Assembly (NCBI RefSeq): GCF_004681975.1
Contig: NZ_SMLK01000002.1
Coordinates: 1-64,000, forward strand
Direction of reading: 5' to 3'
Length of the DNA: 64,000 bases
From: Ramlibacter humi
GTDB taxonomy: Bacteria > Pseudomonadota > Gammaproteobacteria > Burkholderiales > Burkholderiaceae_C
Part shown: positions 52,028 through 61,630 of the stretch, piece by piece
Position numbering within the stretch: the stretch's first letter is position 1
Layout: each line of letters starts with the position of its first letter
Position numbers and translations under genes: made by a program
The notes under the pieces: generated by a model
The model's input: only the letters and a program-made list of their open reading frames with translations
Told to the model about the DNA's origin: nothing
Databases searched by the model: none

Positions 52028-53581
52028 ATGGCCAGCTCCGCTCAGCGCTGCGACGAGACGCAGGCCTGGGGATCGCTGCGGCTGCACTTTGAGGCCGCGG
52101 GTCGCGACTTCGACGTGCGTGACGCTTTCGCGAAAGATCCGGCGCGGGCCGCCGCTTTCAGCTTCGAGGCGCCGCACGTGTTCGCGGACCTCTCGAAGAA
52201 CCGCGTGGACGTGCAAGCCGATCGCCTGCTGTTGCAACTGGCGCGCGACTGCGCGCTGGAAGCGCAGCGGGACGCGATGTTCGCCGGCGCCACGGCGAAT
52301 GCGACCGAAGGCCGCCAGGTCATGCACTGGCTGCTGCGCACGCCGAAGGATGCGGCGGCCGGCAAAGAAGTGGCAGACGAGCTTGCGAAGGTGCACGAGA
52401 CGTTGGACGCGATGCTGGCGTTCGCGCAACAGGTGCGTGCCGACGGGCAGATCACCGACGTGGTGAACATCGGCATCGGCGGCTCCGACCTGGGGCCGCA
52501 GATGGCGGTGATCGCGCTGGATGAATTCGTCGCGCCGGGCAAGCGCTTCCACTTCGTCTCCAACATCGACGGGCACGAGCTGGCTTCGGTGCTGCGGCAA
52601 CTGAAGCCGCGGAACACGCTGTTCCTCATCGCTTCCAAGACGTTCACGACGCTGGAGACGATGACCAATGCGCGCTCGGCCAAGCGCTGGTTCGAGCAGA
52701 ACGGCGGCACCGACGTCGCGCGCCATTTCGCGGCGCTTACCACCAACGTGGAGGCCGCCGCGGAATTCGGCATCGAACGCACCTTCGGCTTCTGGGACTG
52801 GGTGGGCGGCCGCTACTCGGTGTGGTCCGCCATCGGCCTGCCCATCGCCATCGCGGTGGGAGCTGGCCGGTTCCGCGACATGCTGGCCGGCGCGCACGCG
52901 ATGGACCAGCACTTCCAGCACGAGCCGCTGGAGCGCAACTTGCCCGTGCGCCTGGCCTTGCTGGACGTCTGGTACCGCGACTTCCACGGCTTCGCCAGCC
53001 GCAGCGTGGCGCCGTACCACAGCGCCTTGCGCCGGCTGCCCGCGTACCTGCAGCAGCTGGAGATGGAAAGCAACGGCAAGCGCGTGGACCGCGACGGCCG
53101 CGAAGTGCCCTATGGCACCTCGCCCGTGGTGTGGGGCGAGCCCGGCACCAACGGCCAGCACGCGTACTTCCAGATGCTGCACCAGGGCACCGACGTCGTG
53201 CCGGTGGAGTTCATCGCGGTGAGGCGGCCCGCGCACGAGTTGGCCGAGCACCACCCCCAACTGCTGGCCAACGTGCTGGCGCAAGCCGCCGCGCTGATGC
53301 GGGGCAAGAGCGACCCCGGCGGTCACAAGCATTTCCCCGGCAACCGTCCCAGTACGATGTTCGTGCTGGACCGCCTGGACCCGGCGAGCTTCGGCGCGCT
53401 GATCGCGCTCTACGAACACCGCGTGTTCTGCGCTGGCGCGATCTGGGGCATCAACAGTTTCGACCAGTGGGGTGTGGAATTGGGGAAGGTGCTGGCGAAG
53501 GACATCGCGCCGCGATTGCAGAGCGCTGATACGAACGGACTCGATCCGTCGACCGCGCAGTTGATCAAACGCCTTCGGTAG
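52028..53581 (+). CDS. pgi: Glucose-6-phosphate isomerase
   Basis: Interconverts glucose-6-phosphate and fructose-6-phosphate. The 517-residue protein has the conserved segments NIGIGGSDLGPQM near residue 144, IASKTFTTLETMTNA, FWDWVGGRYSVWSAIG, the catalytic-Glu region VVWGEPGTNGQHAYFQ and the C-terminal INSFDQWGVELGK. It starts 2 nt after the tal stop, so the two are cotranscribed and together recycle pentose phosphates to hexose phosphate. Confidence 0.97.
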   Translation: MASSAQRCDETQAWGSLRLHFEAAGRDFDVRDAFAKDPARAAAFSFEAPHVFADLSKNRVDVQADRLLLQLARDCALEAQRDAMFAGATANATEGRQVMHWLLRTPKDAAAGKEVADELAKVHETLDAMLAFAQQVRADGQITDVVNIGIGGSDLGPQMAVIALDEFVAPGKRFHFVSNIDGHELASVLRQLKPRNTLFLIASKTFTTLETMTNARSAKRWFEQNGGTDVARHFAALTTNVEAAAEFGIERTFGFWDWVGGRYSVWSAIGLPIAIAVGAGRFRDMLAGAHAMDQHFQHEPLERNLPVRLALLDVWYRDFHGFASRSVAPYHSALRRLPAYLQQLEMESNGKRVDRDGREVPYGTSPVVWGEPGTNGQHAYFQMLHQGTDVVPVEFIAVRRPAHELAEHHPQLLANVLAQAAALMRGKSDPGGHKHFPGNRPSTMFVLDRLDPASFGALIALYEHRVFCAGAIWGINSFDQWGVELGKVLAKDIAPRLQSADTNGLDPSTAQLIKRLR

Positions 53582-53597
53582 CACAACCGCCGGAGCG

Positions 53598-53632
53598 CCC
53601 CCACCCCGACCCTCCCCCAGAGGGGAGGGAGG
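53598..53632. repeat. Dispersed C/G-tract palindrome after pgi
   Basis: CCCTCCCC-CAGA-GGGGAGGG (53610-53629) forms an 8-bp stem; with the flanking CCCCCACCCCGA it resembles the repeat inside rsmB. On the minus strand it would encode the LPPSPLGEGRGGG-type peptide frequently seen when this class of intergenic repeat is translated. It may be a terminator or a mobile REP-like element. Confidence 0.55.
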
Positions 53633-53694
53633 AAGAAGAAACATGACCGCAGGTCGAACCGTTCGCGCGGAATAACATGCAGCGCGAACACCCT

Positions 53695-53730
53695 TTGAGG
53701 AAGGATCCGGCTTCGCCGGTCCTTCCTCAA
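53695..53730. other. Long near-perfect hairpin between pgi and groL
   Basis: TTGAGGAAGGATCCGG and CCGGTCCTTCCTCAA pair with one bulged base around CTTCG, a stable tetraloop-type cap. It lies 17 nt from the bidirectional terminator at 53747. It could protect the pgi or groL mRNA 3' end. Confidence 0.5.
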
Positions 53731-53740
53731 CTGATCAACC

Positions 53741-53778
53741 AAAAGAAAAGGCCGGGCAGAGCCCGGCCTTTTCTTTTG
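53741..53778. terminator. Bidirectional terminator between pgi and groL
   Basis: AAAAGGCCGGGC-AGA-GCCCGGCCTTTT is a 12-bp stem flanked by A-rich sequence on the left and TTTTCTTTT on the right, so it works for both convergent transcripts (tal-pgi from the left and groES-groL from the right). Confidence 0.9.
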
Positions 53779-53820
53779 AGCCACCTGCAAATCGCTGCGC
53801 GATTTGCAGGTGAGGACACC

Positions 53821-55482
<1,662 letters not shown>

Positions 55483-55508
55483 TCAGTTGGGGAGGAGGTT
55501 GGCGGGGA

Positions 55509-55799
55509 TTACTTCTCGACGACCGCGAACAGGTCGTCTTCCTTCATCACCAGGAGCTCGTCGCCGTCGACCTTGACGGTCTGGCCGCTGTACTTGCCGA
55601 ACAGCACGCGGTCGCCGACCTTGACGTTCAGGGCGATGAGGTCGCCCTTGTCGCTCTTGCGGCCGGGGCCCACGGCCAGCACTTCACCCTGGTCGGGCTT
55701 CTCGGCGGCGTTGTCCGGGATGACGATGCCAGAGGCGGTCTTGGTCTCGTTTTCCAGGCGCTTGACGATCACGCGGTCGTGCAGCGGACGAAGTTTCAT
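55509..55799 (-). CDS. groES: Co-chaperonin GroES
   Basis: The 10-kDa lid of the GroEL cage. The 96-residue product starts [16 protein letters not shown]; an in-frame extension 14 codons upstream is rejected because the family begins here and a Shine-Dalgarno (AAGGAGAT) lies just upstream. The mobile-loop region ([18 protein letters not shown]) and dome are intact. Confidence 0.99.
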   Translation of the reverse strand: MKLRPLHDRVIVKRLENETKTASGIVIPDNAAEKPDQGEVLAVGPGRKSDKGDLIALNVKVGDRVLFGKYSGQTVKVDGDELLVMKEDDLFAVVEK

Positions 55800-55889
55800 T
55801 GGATCTCCTTGGAAGGCTTCGTTGACATCAAAAGGCGCCAACGAATGTTAGCGCCTCTTAACTTGTGGGAGGAATGCCAAGCTCATGTG

Positions 55890-55916
55890 TTAGCACTCAA
55901 CTCTCGCGAGTGCTAA
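55890..55916. promoter_or_regulatory. CIRCE operator (HrcA-binding site) of groES-groL
   Basis: A perfect CIRCE inverted repeat, TTAGCACTC-N9-GAGTGCTAA. HrcA represses groESL from this element and is inactivated on heat shock. It overlaps the -10 end of a sigma32-type promoter and lies 91 nt upstream of the groES ATG. Confidence 0.95.
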
Positions 55917-55944
55917 TGATAGGGCATTCGATGTCGGTTTCAAG
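55916..55944 (-). promoter_or_regulatory. Sigma32-type heat-shock promoter of groES-groL
   Basis: On the minus strand CTTGAAA (55944-55938) is followed after 13 nt by CCCTATCAT (55924-55916), a close match to the sigma32 consensus CTTGAAA-N11-16-CCCCATNT. The -10 element's last base is shared with CIRCE, so the transcript would start inside the operator. This gives dual sigma32/HrcA control. The remaining sequence to 56210 shows no gene. Confidence 0.8.
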
Positions 55945-56210
55945 ACCCCCGGCATGTAGGACGGCTACAGGCTCTTCCAGCCGATGGGTCGATCTGCAGC
56001 CGCGGGGCGCGAGCAGGCAAGCAGCGCGGAGGGCGCTGGACGCTTTCATGCATACGCATGACGTGGACTCGAGGTCCGTGATTTGTTCGGCAGGCCGGGC
56101 AGGAACGTTGTACTGACCATGCACGATTTGAAGCAGCCGGGCTGCGCACCATCATGGAAGACCAAGCCGCGCACGAGAGCGTGCGCCCACCGTCCTGCCC
56201 CGAAGCCTCC

Positions 56211-57812
56211 ATGACATCCCCCAGCCGCATTCCCTCCTGCCGCCCGCGTGGCACCCATCTCCATCTGGCCGTGACGCTCCTGTCGGCCGCCATGATCGCC
56301 AGTTGCGGCGGTGGCAGCGGTGGCGGCGGCAGCGCAGGTGGCAGCGACAGCGCGCAGCAGACCCTGTCCTCGGCGACGTTCAGCAAGGCGCCTCCCGCGC
56401 TGGCCAGAACGGACACGGTCGTGATCCGCTTCGACGCGCCGGCCGACACCGCCAGTCTGGTGCTCGGCGGAGGCCTGTCCGCCGAAGCGACCGGCACATG
56501 GTCCAGCACTTCGGCCGAGAACGACACGTACACGCTCTCTCCCGCGTCTGGCAACTGGACGGTCGGCGAAGGCAAGGACATCACCGTGTCGGTCAAAGGC
56601 AAGGCCGGCGGCAGCGCGTCGGCGGCCGCCAGCTACGTCGTGCCGCTGGCCATCGCGAATTTCGCGCCGGCGGTCGCCGCGATCGGCCAGGCGAATCTCA
56701 CGTCCCGAATTCCGAACAGCGGCACCATTGGCTCAGTGGTGGCGGGGGGGATGAACACCCCCTACGGCAACGTCGCTATCGCACCCGACGGCAAGGTGTT
56801 CATCTCCGACTACAACAACAACCGGGTGCTGGGATTCAATTCGCTTCCCACGGCCAGCGGCGCGAACGCGGACATCGTGCTGGGCCAGCCGGACTTCGTC
56901 ACCGGCACCTACCCGGGCGCGCCGACGCGCTCCGTCATTGGAAGCCCGCAGGGTGCGGCCATCGGTGCCGGCAAGATGGCCGTCGTCGACTATGCATATA
57001 GCCGCGTCCTGATCTACAACGCGGTACCCACCGCTTCCGGCGCGCTTCCCGACGTCGTGGTGGGCGCTTCCGGCTTCACTACCTCGGCCCCCGGCTGCGG
57101 CGCCGCGAAGCTGAATCTGCCTTACGCCGTGTTCATCACGCAGGACGGGCGCCTGCTCGTGGCCGACAGCGGCAACAACCGGGTGCTGATCTGGAACAGC
57201 GTTCCCACGACGAATGGCGCATCCCCGGATCTGGTGCTCGGGCAAGGCAGCTTGACGACATGCGCGCGCAACGACGACGACCAGAACGCCGCGCCGGATG
57301 TGCAGCCTAGCGCGCGGACCTTCGACGACCCGCAGGGCATCTGGACGGATGGCACCCGCCTGGCGATCATCGACCGCCAGAACAACCGCGTGCTGATCTG
57401 GAAAACGTTCCCGACGTCCAACTTCCAGCCCGCCGACATCGTCCTGGGCCACTCGTCCTTCAACCTGAACCAGCCCAACGATGGCAACCCCCTGCCCAGC
57501 GCACAGACCCTGGACCACCCGAGTGCAGGCATCCACTCCAACGGCGTGCAGTTCGCCGTCGCGGACGACAGCAACAACCGCGTCCTGATCTGGAACACTT
57601 TCCCCACCAGGAACTTCCAGCCTGCCGATGTGGTCCTGGGGCAAGGTGCCTTCGACATGGCCACGAAGAACGACGACAACCAGGACAGGACCAACGACCT
57701 GGCCGCCACGGCGCGGACGATGTCCACGCCCATCGGCGTGCGGTTCTACAAGGACAAGCTGCTCGTCACGGATCTCGACAACAACCGCGTGCTGGTCATC
57801 CCGTCACGGTAA
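56211..57812 (+). CDS. NHL-type six-repeat beta-propeller lipoprotein
   Basis: A 533-residue predicted lipoprotein with lipobox MIASC (Cys32) and a Gly/Ser-rich tether. An N-terminal beta domain (about 45-150) is followed by six NNRVL-type repeats from about 200 to the end (YNNNRVLGFNSLPT, SGNNRVLIWNSVPT, RQNNRVLIWKTFPT, DSNNRVLIWNTFPT and similar), each followed by a LGQ-like loop, as in an NHL beta-propeller. The function is unknown; binding or surface roles are typical. An ATG at 56154 is an alternative start but would make an over-long signal n-region. No regulator is evident nearby. Confidence 0.85.
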   Translation: MTSPSRIPSCRPRGTHLHLAVTLLSAAMIASCGGGSGGGGSAGGSDSAQQTLSSATFSKAPPALARTDTVVIRFDAPADTASLVLGGGLSAEATGTWSSTSAENDTYTLSPASGNWTVGEGKDITVSVKGKAGGSASAAASYVVPLAIANFAPAVAAIGQANLTSRIPNSGTIGSVVAGGMNTPYGNVAIAPDGKVFISDYNNNRVLGFNSLPTASGANADIVLGQPDFVTGTYPGAPTRSVIGSPQGAAIGAGKMAVVDYAYSRVLIYNAVPTASGALPDVVVGASGFTTSAPGCGAAKLNLPYAVFITQDGRLLVADSGNNRVLIWNSVPTTNGASPDLVLGQGSLTTCARNDDDQNAAPDVQPSARTFDDPQGIWTDGTRLAIIDRQNNRVLIWKTFPTSNFQPADIVLGHSSFNLNQPNDGNPLPSAQTLDHPSAGIHSNGVQFAVADDSNNRVLIWNTFPTRNFQPADVVLGQGAFDMATKNDDNQDRTNDLAATARTMSTPIGVRFYKDKLLVTDLDNNRVLVIPSR

Positions 57813-57821
57813 ATGCGCATG

Positions 57822-57849
57822 TCCCGGCCCCTCCCTGCGAGGGCCGGGA
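57822..57849. terminator. Hairpin between convergent NHL and ribB genes
   Basis: TCCCGGCCC and GGGCCGGGA pair over a 10-nt loop in the 77-nt gap between the NHL lipoprotein gene and ribB, which converge. No T-run is present on either side, so it may be a Rho-independent-like stabiliser and not a full terminator. Confidence 0.45.
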
Positions 57850-57889
57850 TCGAGATCGATCGCCTTGATGAAGGTGCGGCCCCGGTCTT

Positions 57890-58552
57890 TCAGAGTGGGA
57901 CGCGCTGCAGGCGCCGGTACTCGGTGATCGCTTCGACGGTGGTGCACAGCAGGCCGTGCGCCTTCGCGAAAGCCGCCACCTGCTCGCCGCGCGCCATGCT
58001 GCCGTCCGGGTTCATCAACTCGCACAGCACACCGGCGGGCTGAAGGCCGGACAGCCGCGCGAGGTCCACGGTGGCTTCGGTGTGCCCCTGGCGCTCCAGC
58101 ACGCCGCCGGATCTGGCGACGAGCGGAAACACGTGGCCGGGCGAGACGATCTCGCTGCGCTCCAGCGTCGAGCGCAGCGCGCACTGGATGGTCTGCACGC
58201 GGTCGGCGGCGGAGACGCCCGTGGTCACGCCGTGCGAAGCCTCGATCGACTGCGTGAACGCGGTCGCGTGCTTCGAGCGGTTGACTTCGACCATTGGCCG
58301 CAGCTTCAGCTCGCTGGCCTTGGCGGGCAGCATGCAAAGGCACACGATGCCGCTGCCTTCGCGGATCATCAGCGCCATCACTTCCGGCGTGATGAGCTCG
58401 GCGGCGCAGATGAGGTCCGCTTCGTTCTCGCGGTCCGCGTCGTCCAGCACCAGCACGGGACGGCCGGCGCGGAAGGCATCCAGCACCTGCGGGATGGATG
58501 CCAGTTCGATGGTGGCGTGCGGGGACGCCGTGGGGGAGGGGGTGTCGATCAT
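57890..58552 (-). CDS. ribB: 3,4-dihydroxy-2-butanone-4-phosphate synthase
   Basis: Makes the four-carbon precursor of riboflavin from ribulose-5-phosphate. The 220-residue protein is stand-alone (no GTP cyclohydrolase II half) and contains DDADRENEADLICAAE (usually DRENEGD; here Gly is Ala), IEASHGVTTGVSAADR and the SPGHVFPL/RQGHTEAT motifs. The ATG at 58552 is preferred to one 9 codons upstream because AGGAG lies 9 nt before it. An FMN riboswitch lies upstream. Confidence 0.95.
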   Translation of the reverse strand: MIDTPSPTASPHATIELASIPQVLDAFRAGRPVLVLDDADRENEADLICAAELITPEVMALMIREGSGIVCLCMLPAKASELKLRPMVEVNRSKHATAFTQSIEASHGVTTGVSAADRVQTIQCALRSTLERSEIVSPGHVFPLVARSGGVLERQGHTEATVDLARLSGLQPAGVLCELMNPDGSMARGEQVAAFAKAHGLLCTTVEAITEYRRLQRVPL

Positions 58553-58670
58553 GAAACGCTCCTGTCGGTGGACGAACAAAAACGCTCCAAGGCTGCTGCG
58601 GAATGCGGCCGCTTCACTTGCACGCGAAGCGGCACGCGCCGCACCCGCTGCTTGCGCAGCGCGCGCGGAT

Positions 58671-58816
58671 CTTCTTCCATCCGGACTGTGACCGTCGGCC
58701 CCGGCATCTGACCGGGTCTGCTGACCCCGCTGCGATCTTTCGACCGCACCGGGCGCTCGCGGGCTCGCGGCTTGCGCCGCCTACCGCCGGTGGGGAATTT
58801 CGCCCCGCCCTGAAGA
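58671..58816 (-). promoter_or_regulatory. FMN riboswitch (RFN element) of ribB
   Basis: The minus strand reads GGGCGGGGCGAAATTCCCCA then CCGGCGGTA, GAGCGCCCGG, GGTCAGCAGACCCGG, GGCCGACGGTCACAGTCCGG and ATGGAAGAAG, which are the ordered conserved blocks of the RFN aptamer. About 118 nt of expression platform precede the ribB ATG. On FMN binding it should lower ribB expression, by termination or by masking the ribosome-binding site; which one was not resolved. Confidence 0.93.
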
Positions 58817-58870
58817 CCCGCCGAATGTAGCAAGCCGCGCGATCTATAGTTGCCGCCATGGAGACACGCG

Positions 58871-59818
58871 ATGCCGGTTGATTTCGGGACCGGCCCTTGG
58901 CGGCGGCACCGGTGGGTGCGGCACGCCGCCATCGCGCAGCGCCGCGCGGGCAGGTTGCCGCCGGGAATGCGCGCACTGATGTGGTCGCTGACGTCGGGCC
59001 TGCTGTTCGTGCTGCTCAACGGCCTGATGCGCGAGCTTTCCTTGCAGCTCGCGCCGTTCGAGACACAGTTCCTGCGCTACCTGGCCGGCATCTGCGTGAT
59101 GGCGCCCCTCGTGCTTCGCGGCGGCTGGCGCGCCTTCATCCCCAAGACCATCGGCGGCCAGTTCACGCGCGGCGCGGTGCACACGGCGGGCCTGTGCCTC
59201 TGGTTCATCGCCATCCCGCACATCTCGCTGGCGGACACGACGGCCATCGGCTTCACCACGCCCATCTTCATCATGGTGGGCGCGGTGCTGGTGTTCAAGG
59301 AACCCATGCGCTGGGAACGCTGGACCGCCGCGCTGGTCGGCTTCGGCGGCGTGCTCATCGTGGTGGGGCCGCAGTTGACGGGTTCGAGCGGCTACTACGC
59401 GCTGGTGATGCTCGCGTCGTCGCCGGTGTTCGCGGCGTCGTTCCTCATCACCAAGGGCCTCACGCGCTACGAACGGGCCGAGGTCATCGTCGTGTGGCAG
59501 GCCATCACCGTCACCGCGTGCAGCCTGCCGTTCGCGCTGCTCGACTGGAAATGGCCGAGCGCGGGGCAGTGGCTGCTGTTCGTCTGCTGCGGCATCCTGG
59601 GCAGCTCGGGGCACTACTGCCTGACGCGTTCGTTCAGCATCGCCGACATCTCGGCCACGCAGTCGGTGAAGTTCCTCGACCTGGTGTGGGCCACATTGCT
59701 GGGCTGGCTGGCCTTCGGCGATCTGCCCGGCTTCTGGACGCTGGTGGGCGGCTCGGTGATCTGCGCTTCCACCGTGTGGATCGCCCGGCGCGAGGCGCGC
59801 GGCCGCGCGCCGGGCTGA
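58871..59818 (+). CDS. EamA-family (DMT) permease
   Basis: A 315-residue permease with ten predicted helices in two EamA repeats. Characteristic segments include FETQFLRYLAGICVMAPLVL, SLADTTAIGFTTPIFIMVGA and the second-half GDLPGFWTLVGGSVICASTVW. A hydrophilic N-terminal stretch of about 38 residues precedes the first helix. GGAG 7 nt upstream supports the ATG at 58871 over a TTG 7 codons earlier. The substrate is unknown; it converges with the ABC transporter gene with no gap. Confidence 0.85.
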   Translation: MPVDFGTGPWRRHRWVRHAAIAQRRAGRLPPGMRALMWSLTSGLLFVLLNGLMRELSLQLAPFETQFLRYLAGICVMAPLVLRGGWRAFIPKTIGGQFTRGAVHTAGLCLWFIAIPHISLADTTAIGFTTPIFIMVGAVLVFKEPMRWERWTAALVGFGGVLIVVGPQLTGSSGYYALVMLASSPVFAASFLITKGLTRYERAEVIVVWQAITVTACSLPFALLDWKWPSAGQWLLFVCCGILGSSGHYCLTRSFSIADISATQSVKFLDLVWATLLGWLAFGDLPGFWTLVGGSVICASTVWIARREARGRAPG

Positions 59819-61582
59819 TCAGGCGGCGCGCACTTCGTACGCCGCGCCGCCGCCGGTGCGCGGTTCGCGCGGTTCGAACTCCCAGCGGCGGTCGTGGAAG
59901 GCTTCCAGCGACGGCCGGTGGGCGATGGACACGAGCCCGCCCTGCCGAGCGTCGATGCGCTCCTTCAACCGCCGGTAGAGCACTTCCTCGGCCTGCGGAT
60001 CGAGCGCCGAAGTCGCTTCGTCCGCCAGCACCCAGCGCGGCTGCTTGAGGAACACGCGTGCCAGCGCCAGCCGCTGGCGTTCGCCGCCGGAGAGCTTCTG
60101 GCTCCACGCGTCTTCGTCATCCAGCCGCGACTTCAGTTGCGGCAACAGCGCGTCGTCCAGCGCCTGGCGCAATGCATCGTCGGAGTAGCGCGCGGCCGGT
60201 TCCGGGTAGGCCAGCGCGTTGCGCAGCGGCCCGTCCGGAAAGTAAGGCTGCTGCGGGATCGCCATCGCGTCCGCGGGCGCCGTGATGCGGCCCGATGCGA
60301 ACGGCCAGATGCCACCGATGGCGCGCAGCAGAGTCGATTTGCCGCTGCCGGAAGGGCCTTTCACCAGCACGTGCTCACCCGGCGCGGCCCGCAGGTTCAG
60401 GCCCTCGGCGAGGATCGCACCGTTGGGCAGCCGGAGTCCCAGGCCCTCCGTCGCCAGCGCTTCGCCTTCCGCGGAGACCGTCTCGCCCGTGCCGCGCTCC
60501 TGCGCCGACAGGCTTTCCTCGAAGCTGGTCAGGCGATCCGCCGTCGCGCGCCAGGTGGCGAACGAGCTGTAGTTGTCCACCAGCCAGGCCAGCGAGTCCT
60601 GCACGCTGCCGAAAGCCGACGAAATCTGCATCAGCTCGCCCAGCTGGATGGCGCCGCTGAAGAAGCGCGGCGCCGCGACCAGGAACGGGAACACCACCGC
60701 CGCCTGCCCGAAGAACGTGGTGAACCACGTCAGGTTCTTTTGCGCACGGATCAGGCGCAGGTAGTTCGCCAGCACGTGCGAGAACCGCAGATCCAGGTGC
60801 GCGCGCTCCACGCCCTGGCCGCGGTCCAGCGCGATGGCTTCGCTGTATTCGCGCACCCGCACCATGTGGTGCCGGAAGTCGGCTTCCAGCCGCTGCTGCG
60901 CGAAGTTCAGGCCGATCTGCGGCCGGCCGATGAAGTGCGTGATGACGCTGCCGGCGATGCAGTACACCACCGCGGCCCACACCATGAAGCCGGGGATGTG
61001 GAAGCTGGTGCCGCCGACGCTGAAATCGAACGCGCCGCTCAGGCTCCACAGGATGCCCACGAAGCTGACCAGCGTGACCACCGAATTCAGCAGGCCCATG
61101 CTCAGCGACACGCTGTACGTGGTGAACAGGTTGAAGTCTTCCTGGATGCGCTGGTCGGGGTTGTCCGGCGTCGCGCCGGAAGCGGCGGCGAAGCGCGAGA
61201 TCTCCAGCCGGTAGAACGCGTTGCCGTGCAGCCAGCGCTGCAGGTAGTGCCGCGTCATCCACGCGCGCCAGCGCATCTCCAGCAGCTGGGTCAGGTAGAA
61301 GCGGTAGACCGCGACGATGATGTACGCGAACGCCAGGTAGGTGAAGCGCCCCAGCTGTTCCCAGAACACCGGCTGGTTCTTCGCCTGCAGCGCGTCGTAG
61401 AACACGCGGTTCCACTCGTTCAGCTGCACCAGCAGGTACACCGCCGCGAGGTTCAGCACGATGATGGCGGCCAGCAGGCCGCGCGCCCGCCAGCGTTCGT
61501 CGGAATTGAAGTAGGGCTTGGCCAGCGCCCAGATGCGGCGCGTGGTGGCGGCGAACGCCGCGAATCGGGAGGTGGAGGCCAT
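59819..61582 (-). CDS. ABC transporter ATP-binding permease (YddA/SbmA-BacA type)
   Basis: A 587-residue half-transporter. The N-terminal membrane domain (about 1-345, several helices) matches the SbmA/BacA- and ABCD-like family; the C-terminal domain has Walker A KGPSGSGKSTLLR, signature LSGGERQRLALARVF and Walker B WVLADEATSALD. Family members move peptides, very-long-chain fatty acids or B12 compounds; which applies is unknown. It is tail-to-tail with the EamA gene. Confidence 0.93.
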   Translation of the reverse strand: MASTSRFAAFAATTRRIWALAKPYFNSDERWRARGLLAAIIVLNLAAVYLLVQLNEWNRVFYDALQAKNQPVFWEQLGRFTYLAFAYIIVAVYRFYLTQLLEMRWRAWMTRHYLQRWLHGNAFYRLEISRFAAASGATPDNPDQRIQEDFNLFTTYSVSLSMGLLNSVVTLVSFVGILWSLSGAFDFSVGGTSFHIPGFMVWAAVVYCIAGSVITHFIGRPQIGLNFAQQRLEADFRHHMVRVREYSEAIALDRGQGVERAHLDLRFSHVLANYLRLIRAQKNLTWFTTFFGQAAVVFPFLVAAPRFFSGAIQLGELMQISSAFGSVQDSLAWLVDNYSSFATWRATADRLTSFEESLSAQERGTGETVSAEGEALATEGLGLRLPNGAILAEGLNLRAAPGEHVLVKGPSGSGKSTLLRAIGGIWPFASGRITAPADAMAIPQQPYFPDGPLRNALAYPEPAARYSDDALRQALDDALLPQLKSRLDDEDAWSQKLSGGERQRLALARVFLKQPRWVLADEATSALDPQAEEVLYRRLKERIDARQGGLVSIAHRPSLEAFHDRRWEFEPREPRTGGGAAYEVRAA

Positions 61583-61630
61583 GGGCTTCGCTTGGAAAGG
61601 ATGCGGGGCATCCTAGCGAAGCAGCCTGAC

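Noticed and set aside
51920-53644. Long minus-strand frame over pgi, beginning with LPPSPLGEGRGGG
   Set aside because: Shadow of pgi; the start comes from the dispersed repeat, not from a real gene.
55800-55841. GroES N-terminal extension of 14 codons
   Set aside because: GroES begins at MKLRPLHD and a ribosome-binding site lies just upstream; the extension is not conserved.
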